A stretch of DNA of 64,000 bases from the NCBI GenBank assembly GCA_019916065.1, contig CM034238.1:5684363-5748362 (forward strand), in the 5' to 3' direction. The DNA is from Vitellaria paradoxa. Lineage: Eukaryota; Streptophyta; Magnoliopsida; Ericales; Sapotaceae. Positions 1 through 13,700 of the stretch are shown here, one piece after another. Numbering within the stretch: the stretch's first letter is position 1; each line of letters starts with the position of its first letter. The position numbers and the translations under genes were made by a program. The notes below the pieces were generated by a model, which was given only the letters and a program-made list of their open reading frames with translations, did no database searches and was not told where the DNA came from.

Positions 1-1866
1 AAATATTTTCAAAAACTGTCTGATTTTATTATATAGATATTAGGAAGGGCCTATATTTATATACAATTTCTCTACCTTTAAGAGCGAGATGCCCCAAAGG
101 GGCAATTAATACTTGATTTCCTAATATTTAAATTCCAAGTGGATTATTCTGTCGAAAGAATCTGGTATAAGAAGATTCCTGCATGGTGAAAACATGGAAA
201 GAAAATTCCTAGTAGCGTTAGAAAGCGTCCCTGTTAACGAATCATTTGAAAGTGCAGCTTGGAAATGTTACTCATGTTGAGTTCAATATTGCATCAGAAG
301 CTGATGTCTGAAGTGCTGTTCGGAATTTGAATCAAACTTAGCAGCATTGAAGAATATGCATGCAAAGTAAAATCAATAAGTAAATACATTTATATATTTT
401 TATAATTTTGAAAAAAATTTAAAAAATATAAATTTATGATTTTGTTTGTAATTTTGAAAACAAACGAGCTAGTAAACACAAAATTAGTGTTTTAAAACAC
501 CTCTGTTGATTGAATCAATAAATTTATTACTCAGTATTAAAAAGAGTTAGGCCTGTAATTCAAAGTCAAACCCATTATGATAGAAAATTAATCTAAATAT
601 TTTAGAACAAAAAATGTGAGTGAATTAGTGACCGATACAAATAATTTGGGTTTATTTGAGTAGGATGATTTAATTAAAACTATTGTTTCATTATTTTTAT
701 TTTTTATAAATTAAAATTGTATGGTTTTGAAGAAAAAGTATTACAAGGATTTGATAAAATTTTAAAATTACTTTTTAATTAGTCATGTAATTTAATAGTT
801 GTTAGTTAAGAACAAATTTCAACTGATAAAAGATTAACATTAAAAAGTATTTAATAAATACAAGTTTTTTTTTAACTAACTTTTAATTATTTTAATAGTA
901 ATTTAATTTGTATACTATATTTATTTTATTTATGAGGGTATTACACTTTACCCCCTTATAGTTTGGACCAAAAAAATACTTGACCACCTCTACTTTAAAA
1001 CTTAACACATAACTCTCATAATTTGAATTAAAGTTTAAAATTGAATGAGAATATTATATTCAATTAAATTTATATCACATGTACCATATAAATTTATATG
1101 AATTCGTCCACAAAATATTGTTTAAAAAAATAAAAGTAAATTAAATCTTTTTAAAAAATAAATAAAACTTCAATTGAACATAAAAATGAATAAAAATGTA
1201 TTTTTATGTATCTATTTTTGTAAAAAATCTTTTTTACTTAGTTAATTTTGACTCATGAGACACGAATCTAGTTAAATATAAAAGATCTAATTAGTTTAAC
1301 ACTTTAATTGAAAATAAGAAAAAATAATATGTTCATCCTTAAACCAGAAAAAAATTATGTATTTTTAAATTAAAAAAATAAAGTATAATAACCCTTATTT
1401 ATTTATGACATCCCATTTCAATAATAGTTGACTAGTAATTGAAGCCCGTCGTTATTCCAGTTATTTTTGTTGTTGGCTGCTATCCGATTCCAAAACATTG
1501 CACGAAAGGGACGCACTCCGAAGTTATTTCAAACGGGTCCACCCAAAGGATTCGGGCGTTATTTCAAACGGTTGCATCCCCGACCCCCGAGCACGATACG
1601 ATGTCGTATGTGTCTCCAGTGCAAACCCCCTTCGACGGCGACAATGGAGGCGACGGCCGTGACGATCTCTCAGCAATCGCCGCCACATGCATCCACGAGG
1701 TTCCGTTGGTGTATTGCACCAGTTGCAATTCTTTGGGAATTTTTTCTGGTTTATTCACGCTTGCACCTAATCTCTCAGCAAGTTCCAGCCAGCAGGGACC
1801 GAGAGGAAGCAGAACCCGAGAGGAAGCTACCAATGTTAGTGGAGCTTCAGGATCCCAAAATGTATG

Positions 1867-1898
<32 letters not shown>
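1867..1898. repeat. (CT)n microsatellite
   Basis: An uninterrupted CT dinucleotide run lies at the downstream edge of the GC-rich island. CT-rich runs are common in plant 5' leaders, which fits the island being a gene start, but this is only suggestive. Confidence 0.85.
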
Positions 1899-1899
<1 letters not shown>

Positions 1900-2185
1900 A
1901 GTGATGTGTGAATCATGAATGTCTAACTTTCATGCCTCATTTGTATGTTTGAAGCATGTAATTCCAATATTCCATTCACAGTTTTTGTTCCTAAAAGATG
2001 GAAAACAAGATTTGTGGTATTGTGTTTTTTTAAGGTACAAATGGAATGATAGATGCATGTTATGCTTCAGGGAAAGTAGACAAGTACACCTTTAGTAGTG
2101 GGGCCTCTTCTGTAAACGGGATGACTGAGTGTTTAACTTTATGTTCTCAGGGTTACCTTGTAAAATTGCAAGAATATATAGTAGC

Positions 2186-2186
2186 A

Positions 2187-2237
<51 letters not shown>
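2186..2237. repeat. (TAA)n microsatellite
   Basis: A perfect trinucleotide TAA/AAT run of about 17 units. It produces artificial poly-Ile and poly-Asn open frames that are not genes. Confidence 0.95.
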
Positions 2238-4697
2238 GAGGCACCCTTCAAGTTCTCGTCTCTTCTTTAATTTGTAACCTTATTGGGGGATTGCTTTCTT
2301 CCTGGACTAACTGCAGATGCAAAGCAGGGCAGTGTAAAAAATGAACTGTAACACACTTCTCAACCACTAATTATTGGTTTGCTGCTTTTTTCTCTTTTCC
2401 TTGCAATTATACATTTTAACTCGAGCGTTTTTATACCAGTAGTTCCGCTTCTTGCTCTACAAATTTAGAAAGACTTGTCGGAAATTGCCGGTTGGTCCGA
2501 CCAAGAGAGGCATGGGAGTCTTTGGGCATTGCTTTATTTACATTCAGTTATAGTTGCCTCAGTTACTTCGCTGACCAATTGTTATGTAAGCTTGTGTCAT
2601 ATATCTACATATTTGATTTTCCATAGATGAAAATTTAATACTCATAAGTGCTTGTGGGGTATTAGAGACTGATATCCAAAATTTTAGAAGGCGTCAAGTG
2701 ATCAAGTCTCTGTAAAGATAGCATCAAGTTTGTATTACAAGATGTCATTCAAATAAGTTAAATAGCAGGGGTGTTTTATTCATAATTCTTACAGTGGTAA
2801 TCATAGTATAGTATTGGAAGTTTAAGTAATATTATATGAACTTTTACAAGCAATTCTCAAGTCTTTGATTTGATAAGTGTGAGAATAAAAAAGTTGAGCA
2901 ACAACCAAGAAAAGAGAAAAAATGAGTTTTACATGGAAATTATTCATGTCAAAATGCCCTTGGGAAAACAAAAAAGTTGTGGAGAGTAGACATCTAGTTA
3001 CATTGCTTTATGTGAACTATGAAATTAACTGTTTTTTTTTTTTTCCTAATAATTTTGGGTAATTAGAATCAGGAAAAAAAAATATCATTTGTCTGTCAAA
3101 CTCCCCTTGGAAAAACAAAACAGTTGTAGAGAGTTGACATCTAGTTAGATTGCTTTGTATGAACTATGAAATTCACTATTTTCTCTCTAATAATTTTGGG
3201 TTCTTAGAATCAGGGAAAATATCTTCCTTTTTTGTTCTTAGTGAAATATAGATTTGCCTTTGTAACTATAACTTCAGGATCTCAAAAATAAGTCAACATG
3301 TACGTAATGCTTAAGCTGGCCTTGAAAATCTGGTTATCAGAAAAATACAAACTATAGCTTTACTGATTACTCTGGTTGTTGGAAACTTAGTCGTCATTGC
3401 GTAGAAATACTCTTATTTTGTTGGTTGGTACTAATTCTATGGTGGGTGCTATTCTTGAGAGAATATCAACAAAAGAATTGGACAGTATTAAGACCAAACT
3501 TCTTTTTTGAAGAGAATTGAAAGACTATTGAGTTTGTTACTAAAAATCTTAGTTTTGCAGCAAGTAGGCAAAATTTATTACTTTGGGTATATACATTGGG
3601 AGATCTTCGCAACATATACAAATCTTTTGATAATTGTGCAATCTTAACTATTTTAGAAAAATACTTGGAGATTAATTAGTCTGTTTCTTTATCTTATTAG
3701 AATAGTGTTATTATTTTTTCTTTTTTCATTGAAGTCATTCTTGCCAAAATGACCAGTTTGGTAATGTGGAAGTTGAAATTTTTGGCCAACAGAATATCAA
3801 GGCACTTTGTAAGAGATATTACGGTTCTTTTCCTCTTTCTTCTAATTTCTACGCCTTGCTTTCTTATCACACTTACAATGCAATCAAACATTACATCTCT
3901 TTCATTATTCGTAAGAAAAACTCAATGATTTGGCACCATAACACATTCTATAGAATATTGCATTTTCCGTGGTCTTTTGTTGAGCCCACTAGCTAGTCGC
4001 TTGCATGTGAAATCAATAAAGAAAGATATCCTTGTATGCCACAGTAACAAAAATATTTTACAATTCACAATTCGCTAATGAAGTGGTTTTAACAAAATCG
4101 TATGGAAGCTCTCATGGAGATGAGATGCAAAGACTATACATAACCAGCAATGCAGGAGAGTTCAAAGTTAACTGCGACTATTGGATATTTGAATTCTTAT
4201 ACCAAGGATAAATTCCTAAATTTAGATAATTGGAGTTTTTGTTTTTTTAATTTTTTTTTTCAGTGAGTTATTACTTCCAACTTATTCTTGCTGTTACAAA
4301 TATTTCTCTCAATTTGAGGGATAAACTCTTTATATAGCTCTCACAATTTACTAGCTGTTCACACCGCTAAAAAAGGAGTCCTAAAATATTGAGGCTAAAA
4401 GTCTACACATGTAAGAAAGTTTACACCCACGTCATCTAGAATAAATACCAATGCTTCGATTGAATTTTCAATGATTTAAATATTTAAATATTCCTGAGTC
4501 GCTATTTTTTTTCGTTTAACAAGAGTTGATTTTTTGCATCCACTTCCATTGATTTTATGCCAGTCCTTATAATTTGATTTGAATATTTGATTAGTGATGA
4601 TTTTGTTCAATGTTTCACTTGATAGCACATCCTTACTTGTTTATTTCCTCATTAATCACTTCATTCTTTTGTGTTCATTGGGAAATTTTGATTGTAG

Positions 4698-4788
4698 AGT
4701 TCAACGTCGGAGGATGAAAATGAGGATATAAGCCGAGCAATTGAAATCTCTATTCTAGATTCTAACAGAAAAGGAAAAAATGTGGCAG
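4698..4788 (+). CDS. DAR exon: first UIM-like motif
   Basis: Bounded by ...TTGTAG and GTAAGG. It reads [20 protein letters not shown], an acidic stretch followed by the Ala-x-x-x-Ser core of a ubiquitin-interaction motif, as in DA1 N-termini. It ends in phase 1. Confidence 0.75.
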
Positions 4789-7700
4789 GTAAGGATCGGT
4801 AAATTCTAATGCATATAGTATTTATATCAAGTGGAAGAGTTGCATTCTATATTATGAAAATATGCTATTGGTGTAGGATAATAACCCATGTTTTCTAATT
4901 TATTAATGGACGAATATTTTTTTCAAGCTTGGCCATTTGAAGAACCACTATTTTTATCTGTTTTCCTTATCATATTTCCAAAATTGCCCAACTCTCCTCC
5001 GATAATTAACCTAAGATGTAAAATTAAATAAATAGTGCAAATGGATGCAAGAATGAATACTTCTAAGACATTATATGCTAAAACTTAAAAAGAATAAGTT
5101 GTAGTATTGTAAGTGATGAGATTGATACATTATTAAGGGATGAGGATATTATTTATTCTTTTGTCTAAAGGATGAGATTGATATATTTATTTTGGCAGAA
5201 AAGGGAGAGAAGGGCTGTGTATGGCATTGTAAGTTATGAGGTTTATTTATCATTAACTGGAACAAAAAAATTTTTGCTTAGTGTATGGGGAATGGTTTTT
5301 CTCATTTTGTTTAATTTCTTTCTTATTTAAGGTCCGTTTTAATTGACAATGGTTCTCAAAGTATTATTCTTACTCAAGTACCATCTTGGTTGATTGTATG
5401 TTTTGAGTCAATTGGTTTTTGTATGGTTAATCTTTACAAATGTTTGAATTTACATGCCAAATTTTTATTGCTTTTGGAAATTCTTGGCTAGATATTGGGT
5501 CTTCTTATACAGATGAAGGGAAGGACCTTGCTAGAGCTCTAGAAGAAAGTCTTAGAACTTCAAGACAACCAAGGTCTATATGCTTACTTATTCAATTGAT
5601 TTGGGTGCTTTTCATATTGCATTCCCCATTTAATGATGAGATGTTTCGCTTATGAGTTACGACCAAACAAATTAAAAATGGAAATTTTGAATAGTTATTG
5701 GTGCTTTAGTCATTTGATTGAGAGACTTGGATGAAAATCATGAAATTGGCTAAGCTTTTGGGCTAAAAAGCACACGTATAAAGTATTTTGCTTGCTATGA
5801 AAGGTAATATTTAGATCAAGAGCTCAAAATTGTGTGCTACTATATACAGTGAAATTCTAACAAAAAACGAGACTGTAGTACTTGGTGTATCACTCAAATA
5901 TATGTTAAAGAGTAACTTGTATTATATATGGGGTGGTGACTACAGAGGCAAAATGAGGACAAATGTGAGGTCAACTTAACATCCCAACTGGTGATGGGAT
6001 ATGACTATTGTAACGAATCACATCCCTGTAGCATAATTGTTATTGATATTAACTGAATTTTATAATTTATGGGTCTTTTGATTATCTTAACAGGCCATTT
6101 ATCTAATTGTGGGCGGGGATTTAATATAGTGCCTAAGTTTGTTTGTAATTGGTAGTCCATTGGAATTTACGTGAGTCTAATAGTATAGAATAATCATGAC
6201 AACAATTCCTTTTATTTAATCCCTCAAATATGATTAAGGTTTAATTATTTTTTCAATTCTCAGAGAGGGGTAGGGCAGCTCATAAAGCGGCAGAGGAATT
6301 GCACCTAGAGTTTAGTTCCAATATAGCACATTCATCCTTTCCTTTCTCGTGCAGCATGTAGATTATATAGGTATATGTAATTAGTTTTATAAATGTTGAC
6401 GTGATGGTTGGTTATGAGCTTCCATGTAGCTGACCAAAAGGGGCTGACTATTTCGTATTTATATATATGTATATATATTGTATATATATATATTTTTTGA
6501 AAAGATAAGTAAATTTTATTAGATGGAAAGTGATACAGTATCAAGGAAATGCACTCTCCAATCTTTCCCAAAGGAAAGCTATGTAGCTACCTAGCTAAGG
6601 ATTCAATGTAGTACAATAAGGAAAATAAGTCTGCATCCCTCCCCTCCATAACCGAAGAAAATAGGCATTTTAGAAACAAGCTTTTGATTTTCACAATATT
6701 CATTTCCTCATCATCAAAGATTCTTCTATTTCGCTCTTTCCAAACAATCTAGAAGAGACAAAGGGGAACCAAATTCCAAACTTCCATCTTATGCTTCCCA
6801 ATATGATGCCCCCACCAAGCCAAGAGAAAGCTTCTGAGATCTTTAGGAGGGCAGAAATGAACACCAAAACACGATAACACAAGAGACCAAATACCAGCAG
6901 TCCAAGGACAGTGAATGAATAGGTGATCAACCGTTTCCTCATTGCTTCGACATAAGTAGCAGCGATTCACCATAGAATAACCACAGCGATTGAGATTGTC
7001 AATAGTTAAGATTTTTCCTAGTTAAGATTTTTCCTTTCGCTACACACCAAGCAAAGAAGTTTACCTTGGAAGGGGCTACAGTTTGCCAAATCTTCTTCCA
7101 GGGAAATAATCTGATTCATCGCCTTTCAGAACCCTGTAAAACGATCTTACGTTGAACACGTTATTCTTAGTTACCTTCCAAGTCAAGGCATCACCAGAAT
7201 TTAGCCAAGTGACTGTATGAAGCACCTCCAACAGCTGAAGGAACCTCCTTAATTCCCAATCGTTGACACTTCTACGCAGCTGAATATGCCAATCTCTGCG
7301 ATGCCCCACGATAGAGTAGTAATCAGAGACTAGAGCATCCTTGTCAGTGGCAATTGAGAATATCTCTGGGAAAACTTCAGCTAAACAACCAATGTCCAAC
7401 CACCTTTGTTTCTAGAACCGGATACGATCACCTCTACCCAGCTGCCAGGAAATACAGCTCTCGAATTTGGGCCAAATATTCATTATACCTTTCCAAAGGC
7501 TGACACCATATGGCTTAGAACACTTAACTGTAAACCAACCTCCACTCTCCTCACCATATTTAGAAACAATCAGCCTCTTCCACATGCTCGAGGTTTCATT
7601 AGGGAACCTCCAAAGCCATTTCCCAAGAAGAGCTTCATTTTGCACTTTGAGCTTCTTGCTTCCCACCCCACCTGATTTGATTGAAGTGCAGACTGACTTC

Positions 7701-10700
7701 CAAGCAACCAAATTGTGTTTTGCTTCCTCAGCTTGCCTCCCCTAAAGAAAATCTCTTTGTAATTTTTCCATCTCTTCCAAAACCGATGAAGGAGCAGTAA
7801 AAAGAGAGAGATAGTAAGATGGCAGACTCGAGAGAACGCTCTTAATAAGAGTTACTCTGACCCCAGTTGACAGATAATTCAATTTCCAATCTGAGAGTCT
7901 CTTGCTACATCTTTCAATTACTGACTCCCAGACCTCTTTACTCTTGTACTTCGCACCCAATGGCATTCCCAAATAAATAGAAGGAAGAGTTCCAGTTTTG
8001 CAGTTAAGAATTGCTGCCAGGTCACTATGTTCATCTTGTATGCCAATAGGGATGATTTCAGTCTTGCTAAGATTCACCTTTAAACCAGATACTACTTCAA
8101 ATCCTAAAAGAGTGCATCTTAGATGACCTAATTGCAGCCTGTCTACCCCACAAAAAACAATGGTGTCATCCGCAAACAACAAATGGGAGATACTTATCGG
8201 AATCTGCCATGAGTCCCCAACCGAGAATCCTTTTATGAGCCCAACTTGTTCCACTTTTTTGATCATTTTGCTAAGTACTTCCATCACAAGAATAAAGAGA
8301 AATGGGGAAAGAGGATCACCTTGCCTCAAGCCTTTAGAGGATGGGAAAAAACCTTCAGGTGTGCCATTAATAAGAATAGAGAAACTTGCCGTCGTGATAC
8401 ACCCCTGAATCCAACTACACCAACGTTCTCCAAAACCTATCCTGCTCAATAGGTAAAATAAGAATTTCCAATTGACATGATCATAGGCTTTCTCAATATC
8501 CAGTTTACAGATTAATCCAGAACCTTTTTGTTTCAGAGTGGAGTCAATCACCTCGTTGGCCACAAGAACTGCATCAAGAATTTGTCTTCCACTCACAAAG
8601 GCATTCTGAGATTCAGAGATCAAAGAGTTCATTACCCGCCGAAGTCTGTTAGCAAGTACCTTAGCCAGAAGCTTATATAAAGCACCCACTAGATTTATAG
8701 GTCTGAAATCCTTAATTTGCACAGCACTAGTCTTCTTGGGAATCAAAGCTAAGAATGTACAATTCATGCAGCGGACAAAACAGCTGGTATGGTAGAAATC
8801 ATAGAAAACCTACATAATGTCTTCCTTAAAGATGTCCCAGCAGTGCTGAAAAAATGCTATTGTCCATCCATCAGGGCCTGGGGCTTTGTCACCATTCAGC
8901 TCATTCAGCGATTGAAGAACTTCTTCTTCATTGAAAGGTAGTTCCAACCCTTCCTTCTCTGCAGAATCCAGCCGAGGAAGATCCAGAAAATCCAGCTTAG
9001 GTCTCCACACAAATTCTTCCTTAAACAGCTGCTGGTAGAATTTCAAAATGTTACCCTTAATTAACTTGGGATCCTCAGTAATGTTTCCATTAACCTGCAG
9101 CTTGCTTATCCAATTAACTCTTCTATTGGCAGATGCAATCTTGTGGAAATATTTTGTGTTTCTATCTCCCTCCTTAAGCCATTTCATTCTAGATTTTTGC
9201 CTCCAATGCGTCTCCTCCATTTGAATTATTTTATTTAACTCCAGCAGCAGACCCAATTTGTGACTTCTTTCTTGCTCAGTTAGCATGGTTTCATCTGCAA
9301 GGCTGTCAAGTTTTTGAATCTCCTGCTCCAGGTTGTTCTTCCTCTGTTCAAGTCTCCCGAAAGTCTCAATATTCCACTTCTTCAGGTCAGTTTTCAGGCA
9401 TTTCAGCTTCTGCACTATCCTGAAGCTTGCTGTTCCAGTGCATTCATATCCAGACCACCAATTTGCAATCAAATCTTTGAAGCCTTTCACTTGAAGCCAC
9501 ATGCTCTCAAACCTAAATGGCTTAGGTCCTCCCTTGATTACTCCCCCATCAATCAGTAAAGGAAAATGGTCTGAGGCCAGTCGAGGCAAGGTTCTTTGAA
9601 GAACATTGGGAAATAGATCCTCCCAGTCCGCAGAAATCAAGAACCTGTCAATTCTTGATTTGCTAATGCTATTGCTCTAGGTGAATCTCTTACCAGCCAA
9701 GGGAAGGTCAATACATCTTAAATCATTTATAAAGTCTGTGAATTCTTTCATTTGCTTAGTTCTCTTTGTGCAGCCCCATTTATCCTCAGTGTTCTTAACC
9801 AAATTGAAGTCTCCCCCCATGCACCATGGAACAGACCATCTAAAAAAAGCTGCACCTATCTCAACAAGAAAGTTAGCCTTTGAATTATTGTCCACAGGCC
9901 CATAAACTCCAACGAAAGCCCAAGTTGTTTCCTCCTCCATATGTTTGAACAGACATGGAATAGAGAAGGTTCCCACTTCACTATCTAACAGATTTAATTT
10001 TCTAGAATCCCACATGATGATGATACCTCCCGCAGCTCCAACAGAGTCTAATGATACCCATTTGCATCTGCCACCTCCCCACAAAGAATGAACTATTAGA
10101 ACATCAACTTGGCTAAGCTTAGTTTCTTGCAAACACACCACATCAGGTTTCCCCTTTTTGATACAAGATTTAATTAGAGTCCTTTTCCTAGGCCCCCTAC
10201 TCCCTCTAACATTCCAGCTCAAAATTTTTGACTTCATTTTAAAACTTTGATGCATCTATTCTCCTCCCCCCTACCGCTGCTTCATCCACCAGCCCCCCTT
10301 TGTCATAAGAAATGGAACACTGCACGTTCTTTAATTCCCTAACACCTTTCCTGGCACTTCTGTTCAATTTCTTCCCAACATCTCTTTTGAAATTGCCTCT
10401 CTTTTCTTCAATTGCACAGAGCAGCTCCATCAATTTTTCCTCAAATCCTTCACTAGAGATGCCCAGAATTTTCCTAAATGTTTTCATCCTATTGAGAACC
10501 CAGGTTGAAATATTTGGTTGATCTTGTCCACAATTTTCAAGCAACAGAGGATCAGCAGGTACATACCAATCCAATTCAGGTTCTACAGTCGCCAAGGGAG
10601 AGCAATCCAGGATCTCCTCACTATCTTTAGACTGGATTGACTGCTTTGCCTGGATTGGACTACACAAGCTTAATGCGAGCTGGTTCATCTCGTGAGGGAA

Positions 10701-13700
10701 TGAAACATCAGTTTCTAATCTGCCCTGACATGAATCATCAAAAAAATCTTTCAATCTGACTAAATTATGGACCTCTGATCTTTGGTTGGCAGTAGCCACC
10801 TCATCCTTGTAATTAATTGCATCCTGTTGAGCCGACAAATTGGGTTCACTGGATATGCCTGCTTCATCTCCTAAACTTCTAAGGACATTAAATGGGTTAT
10901 TCAGCAACTCTCCTTCATTAATTGAATCTCCCTGTTTATTTCTAAGAGCTGGGACCCATTTAGAGATACCAACAGACTTAGGATGTCTTTTGAAGTTCAG
11001 GACCTTCTGTATACTTGAATGCTTTACTTTTCGACTTCTAATGTCAGAGTCAATTAATGCAGCACCGGCAGAATCAGGCAGCACCTTCTTCCTTGCTTCC
11101 GATGGCTGGAATGTACCATTAGGCTTGGCATCAATAGTCCAATCCACCCAAGCTTCTCTTTCAACCCACAGAGGGCAGTCATACATGAAATGACCCACCA
11201 CCAATTTAACCGATGCTGGAATTTTCCTGCCATCACCTTTGACTCTAAGACGAACCCACTCAAGGTGCTTTGAGTTCAAAGCCTTCTCATCAATCTCCAA
11301 GAGACCTCCACAATATTCACCAATACTTCTAAATACTCCTGGACTCCAAAGAAAGATCGGCAGGCCCATCACCTTGACCCAGACTGCCGACTGACTCCTA
11401 CCTCTCCTGGAGCAACATCCCCAACTATGCCATTTATCTAATAACAGTGGATGGCCCTGGAAAGAAATCCTTTCCTCTAAAAACTTGTCAGCAAGAGCCT
11501 TAGAAGGAAAAACAAGCAGGAATCTTTCCCCGTCCAATGCTCTAATATCAACCCCTCCAGGGATTTGCCATTTCCTGCTCATCTATGTGGCAAAGGATCC
11601 AGTGTCAACCTTCTGAGAACTTGGTCCTCCAAATCTACCTACTAAACAACGGCTCATATTATGACTGCTGCACACAGCATCTTCAAAATTCACTGCAATA
11701 TGTTGACCCTTATTAAAGCTGCGAATATTAGGAGAAAACCATTTTGGTAGAGCAGCAGCTTGGAGATAAGAACGATGGCTAGTCCTATTTTCAGCAGCAG
11801 ATTCAAGAGAACTAGCCTGCTCCAATGGAGGATACTGGTAGCTCATAGAGAGTTTGGGATTAACCCTTCCTTCATATATGAACTCAGAGAGTAAAGTGGC
11901 AAAGAACCACCAACCCTGCCCTTCACAAATCTTCGGAATCCTAATCTGATATCTACCAGAAGGAGCAAGGAGCCTAAGCTCTAGTTTCCTTGCTTTTCTT
12001 CCTCTGATTCTAGTGCAAACTAGTGTCCTATAACCACCTCTAAGATGACCCAGCTGCTAGAAGCCATCCTTGATTTTGAGCTCTTTTGCACACATTTTCT
12101 GGATCCATTTTAATTCTTCTTCAAACAAGACTAAAACTCTCACATAGCCTCTCCCCCTCTCCACAATCCTTATTCCATCCTTAATCTTGAATTCTAATTC
12201 AATATCAATGGAATATATACAGAGGAAACTTGTGTTGTCAATGGATAATGGTGGAATATATATATATTTGGAAAAGATGTTGACATAAGAGGGATGAAAA
12301 TAATTGATGTGACTTATAAAAATAATAATAATAATAATACATTTACAAAATGTAACTTGAGGTTGCTGCCAAGAGATTACTAGAATGGAAAATAAAAAAA
12401 AAAGTATAAAAATTATAAAATAATGGAATCTTGTTTGACCTAGGGAAGATGGTGCTGCACATAAATCTATTACGGGCTGTAAACACAAGTAAACCAATTA
12501 GATTTGATTAAATTATTTCAGTGTAATAATAACTTATTATAGATACTTGATATTTGACGACATAGAGAGGACTGTTTTGCGTGCCAAAAGTTTATTTCTT
12601 TCTTGTTTGTACAGTTGGGTAGAAGAGGGAAGAGAGATTGACCTTTGTTCCTTTATACATTTTGTTGCTAGCATGCAGTGATTAGGGGGAAACTGTAATT
12701 TGTTTCTTTCTTTTAGCATCTCTTCGATGCTTTTAATAAAACTTGCTTATCTTTTCAAAAAAAAAAAAAACTTATTATAGATACTTGATACATGTTCAGG
12801 GTAACAAAATGGACGTCTTGGTGTGCTAGATATTTGCATTGTTTGGACTTCAGGTAAGAAGTTTTGCCTTACTAGTACGATATATTACAAAGAACACAAA
12901 TTTTCCATGGGAGATCACATTTGATTATTTAAAAAGTTATTGATGATTGACATTGTCATGTGGGATCATGTGAAAGAAGCCCAGAGAAATACGTCGTCTG
13001 TGTGGGTGACTGTAGCAACCATTGAACAACTCCTCTTTATGGATGATCCTGAAACTAGAGAATTCTTTGTAGGGTGACCCTAATAGATAGAGAATATGTC
13101 CTTGTGTGGGGTGACCTTGGCTCTTAACTATTTTAATAACAAATTAATCAAGTTAGGAAACAAGTCCTCTTTGTGGGGTGACTCTTAAGTACGAGATGGA
13201 TTCGTAAAGTTCAAGGTTATTGTGAAATAAAATGTTTTCTTTTATTGTTAGTATAGAAACAAGTTTTGAAAATTTGTGATATTTTTTATAAGAAATCGTA
13301 AGCATGCTTGGAAAAAATTTTACAAAGAGTACATGTTCTTTTATTGAATATCTGAAGTAGATGTTTTATGAAATTTTATTATTGAGTTTAAATTGTTTAT
13401 ATTACAAGACATACTATTTACTCAGCTTTAAGCTCATTCTATATTTCTTTACATTTTTCAAGTGACAAGTGGAATTGGACTCTAGACATGTGGACCTTGC
13501 ATCGTGGCCTCTTAGGAATTTCTTTTATGTTATTTTTTTTTTTAATTTAACGAGGACTAGAGTAATTGACTTTGGGTTATCTTTTGCTAAATTTTAGTTG
13601 ATTGGTTAATTTGGGATATGAGATTTTAAGATGATGGATATTGACATGATGTTTTGGAAGTCACTGTATTAGAAAAATCACAAAAATAAAATTTACAAGT

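Larger units (their letters stand above)
1..4697. other. AT-rich 5' flank, no confirmed coding exon
   Basis: I recognise no coding exon in this stretch. Roughly 1-1430 is very AT-rich. A GC-richer island at about 1440-1865 has overlapping open frames without recognisable domains; it could be a promoter and first (possibly untranslated) exon of the DA1-related gene that starts downstream, but I see no DA1-type N-terminus in it. 2040-4697 is AT-rich intron-like sequence. Confidence 0.5.
6493..12255 (-). mobile_element. Decayed full-size L1-type LINE
   Basis: Non-LTR retrotransposon read on the minus strand. The 3' end has a short A-tail (T6 at 6493-6498) preceded by TTATCTTTTC. It holds an ORF1 (about 12230-10239) and an ORF2 (10255-about 6700) with endonuclease, reverse transcriptase and C-terminal zinc-finger parts. 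Frames are kept but cut by in-frame TAG stops and a frameshift, so it is not autonomous. The 5' end is estimated where ORF1-like coding stops at a TA-repeat; the flanking TATATA runs at about 6478-6492 and 12257-12267 may be the target duplication but are too simple to prove it. Confidence 0.85.

Noticed and set aside
1439..1901. Overlapping open frames of 142 and 144 codons in the GC-rich island
   Set aside because: No domain recognised, no match to the DA1 N-terminus, and both frames are mutually overlapping; kept only as a possible leader region.
2046..2344. Frames with poly-Ile and poly-Asn
   Set aside because: Artefact of the TAA microsatellite.
6067..6175. Possible exon with CGRGFNI...FVCNW between AACAG and GTGAGT
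   Set aside because: It has a stop and does not align with LIM finger spacing in any frame.
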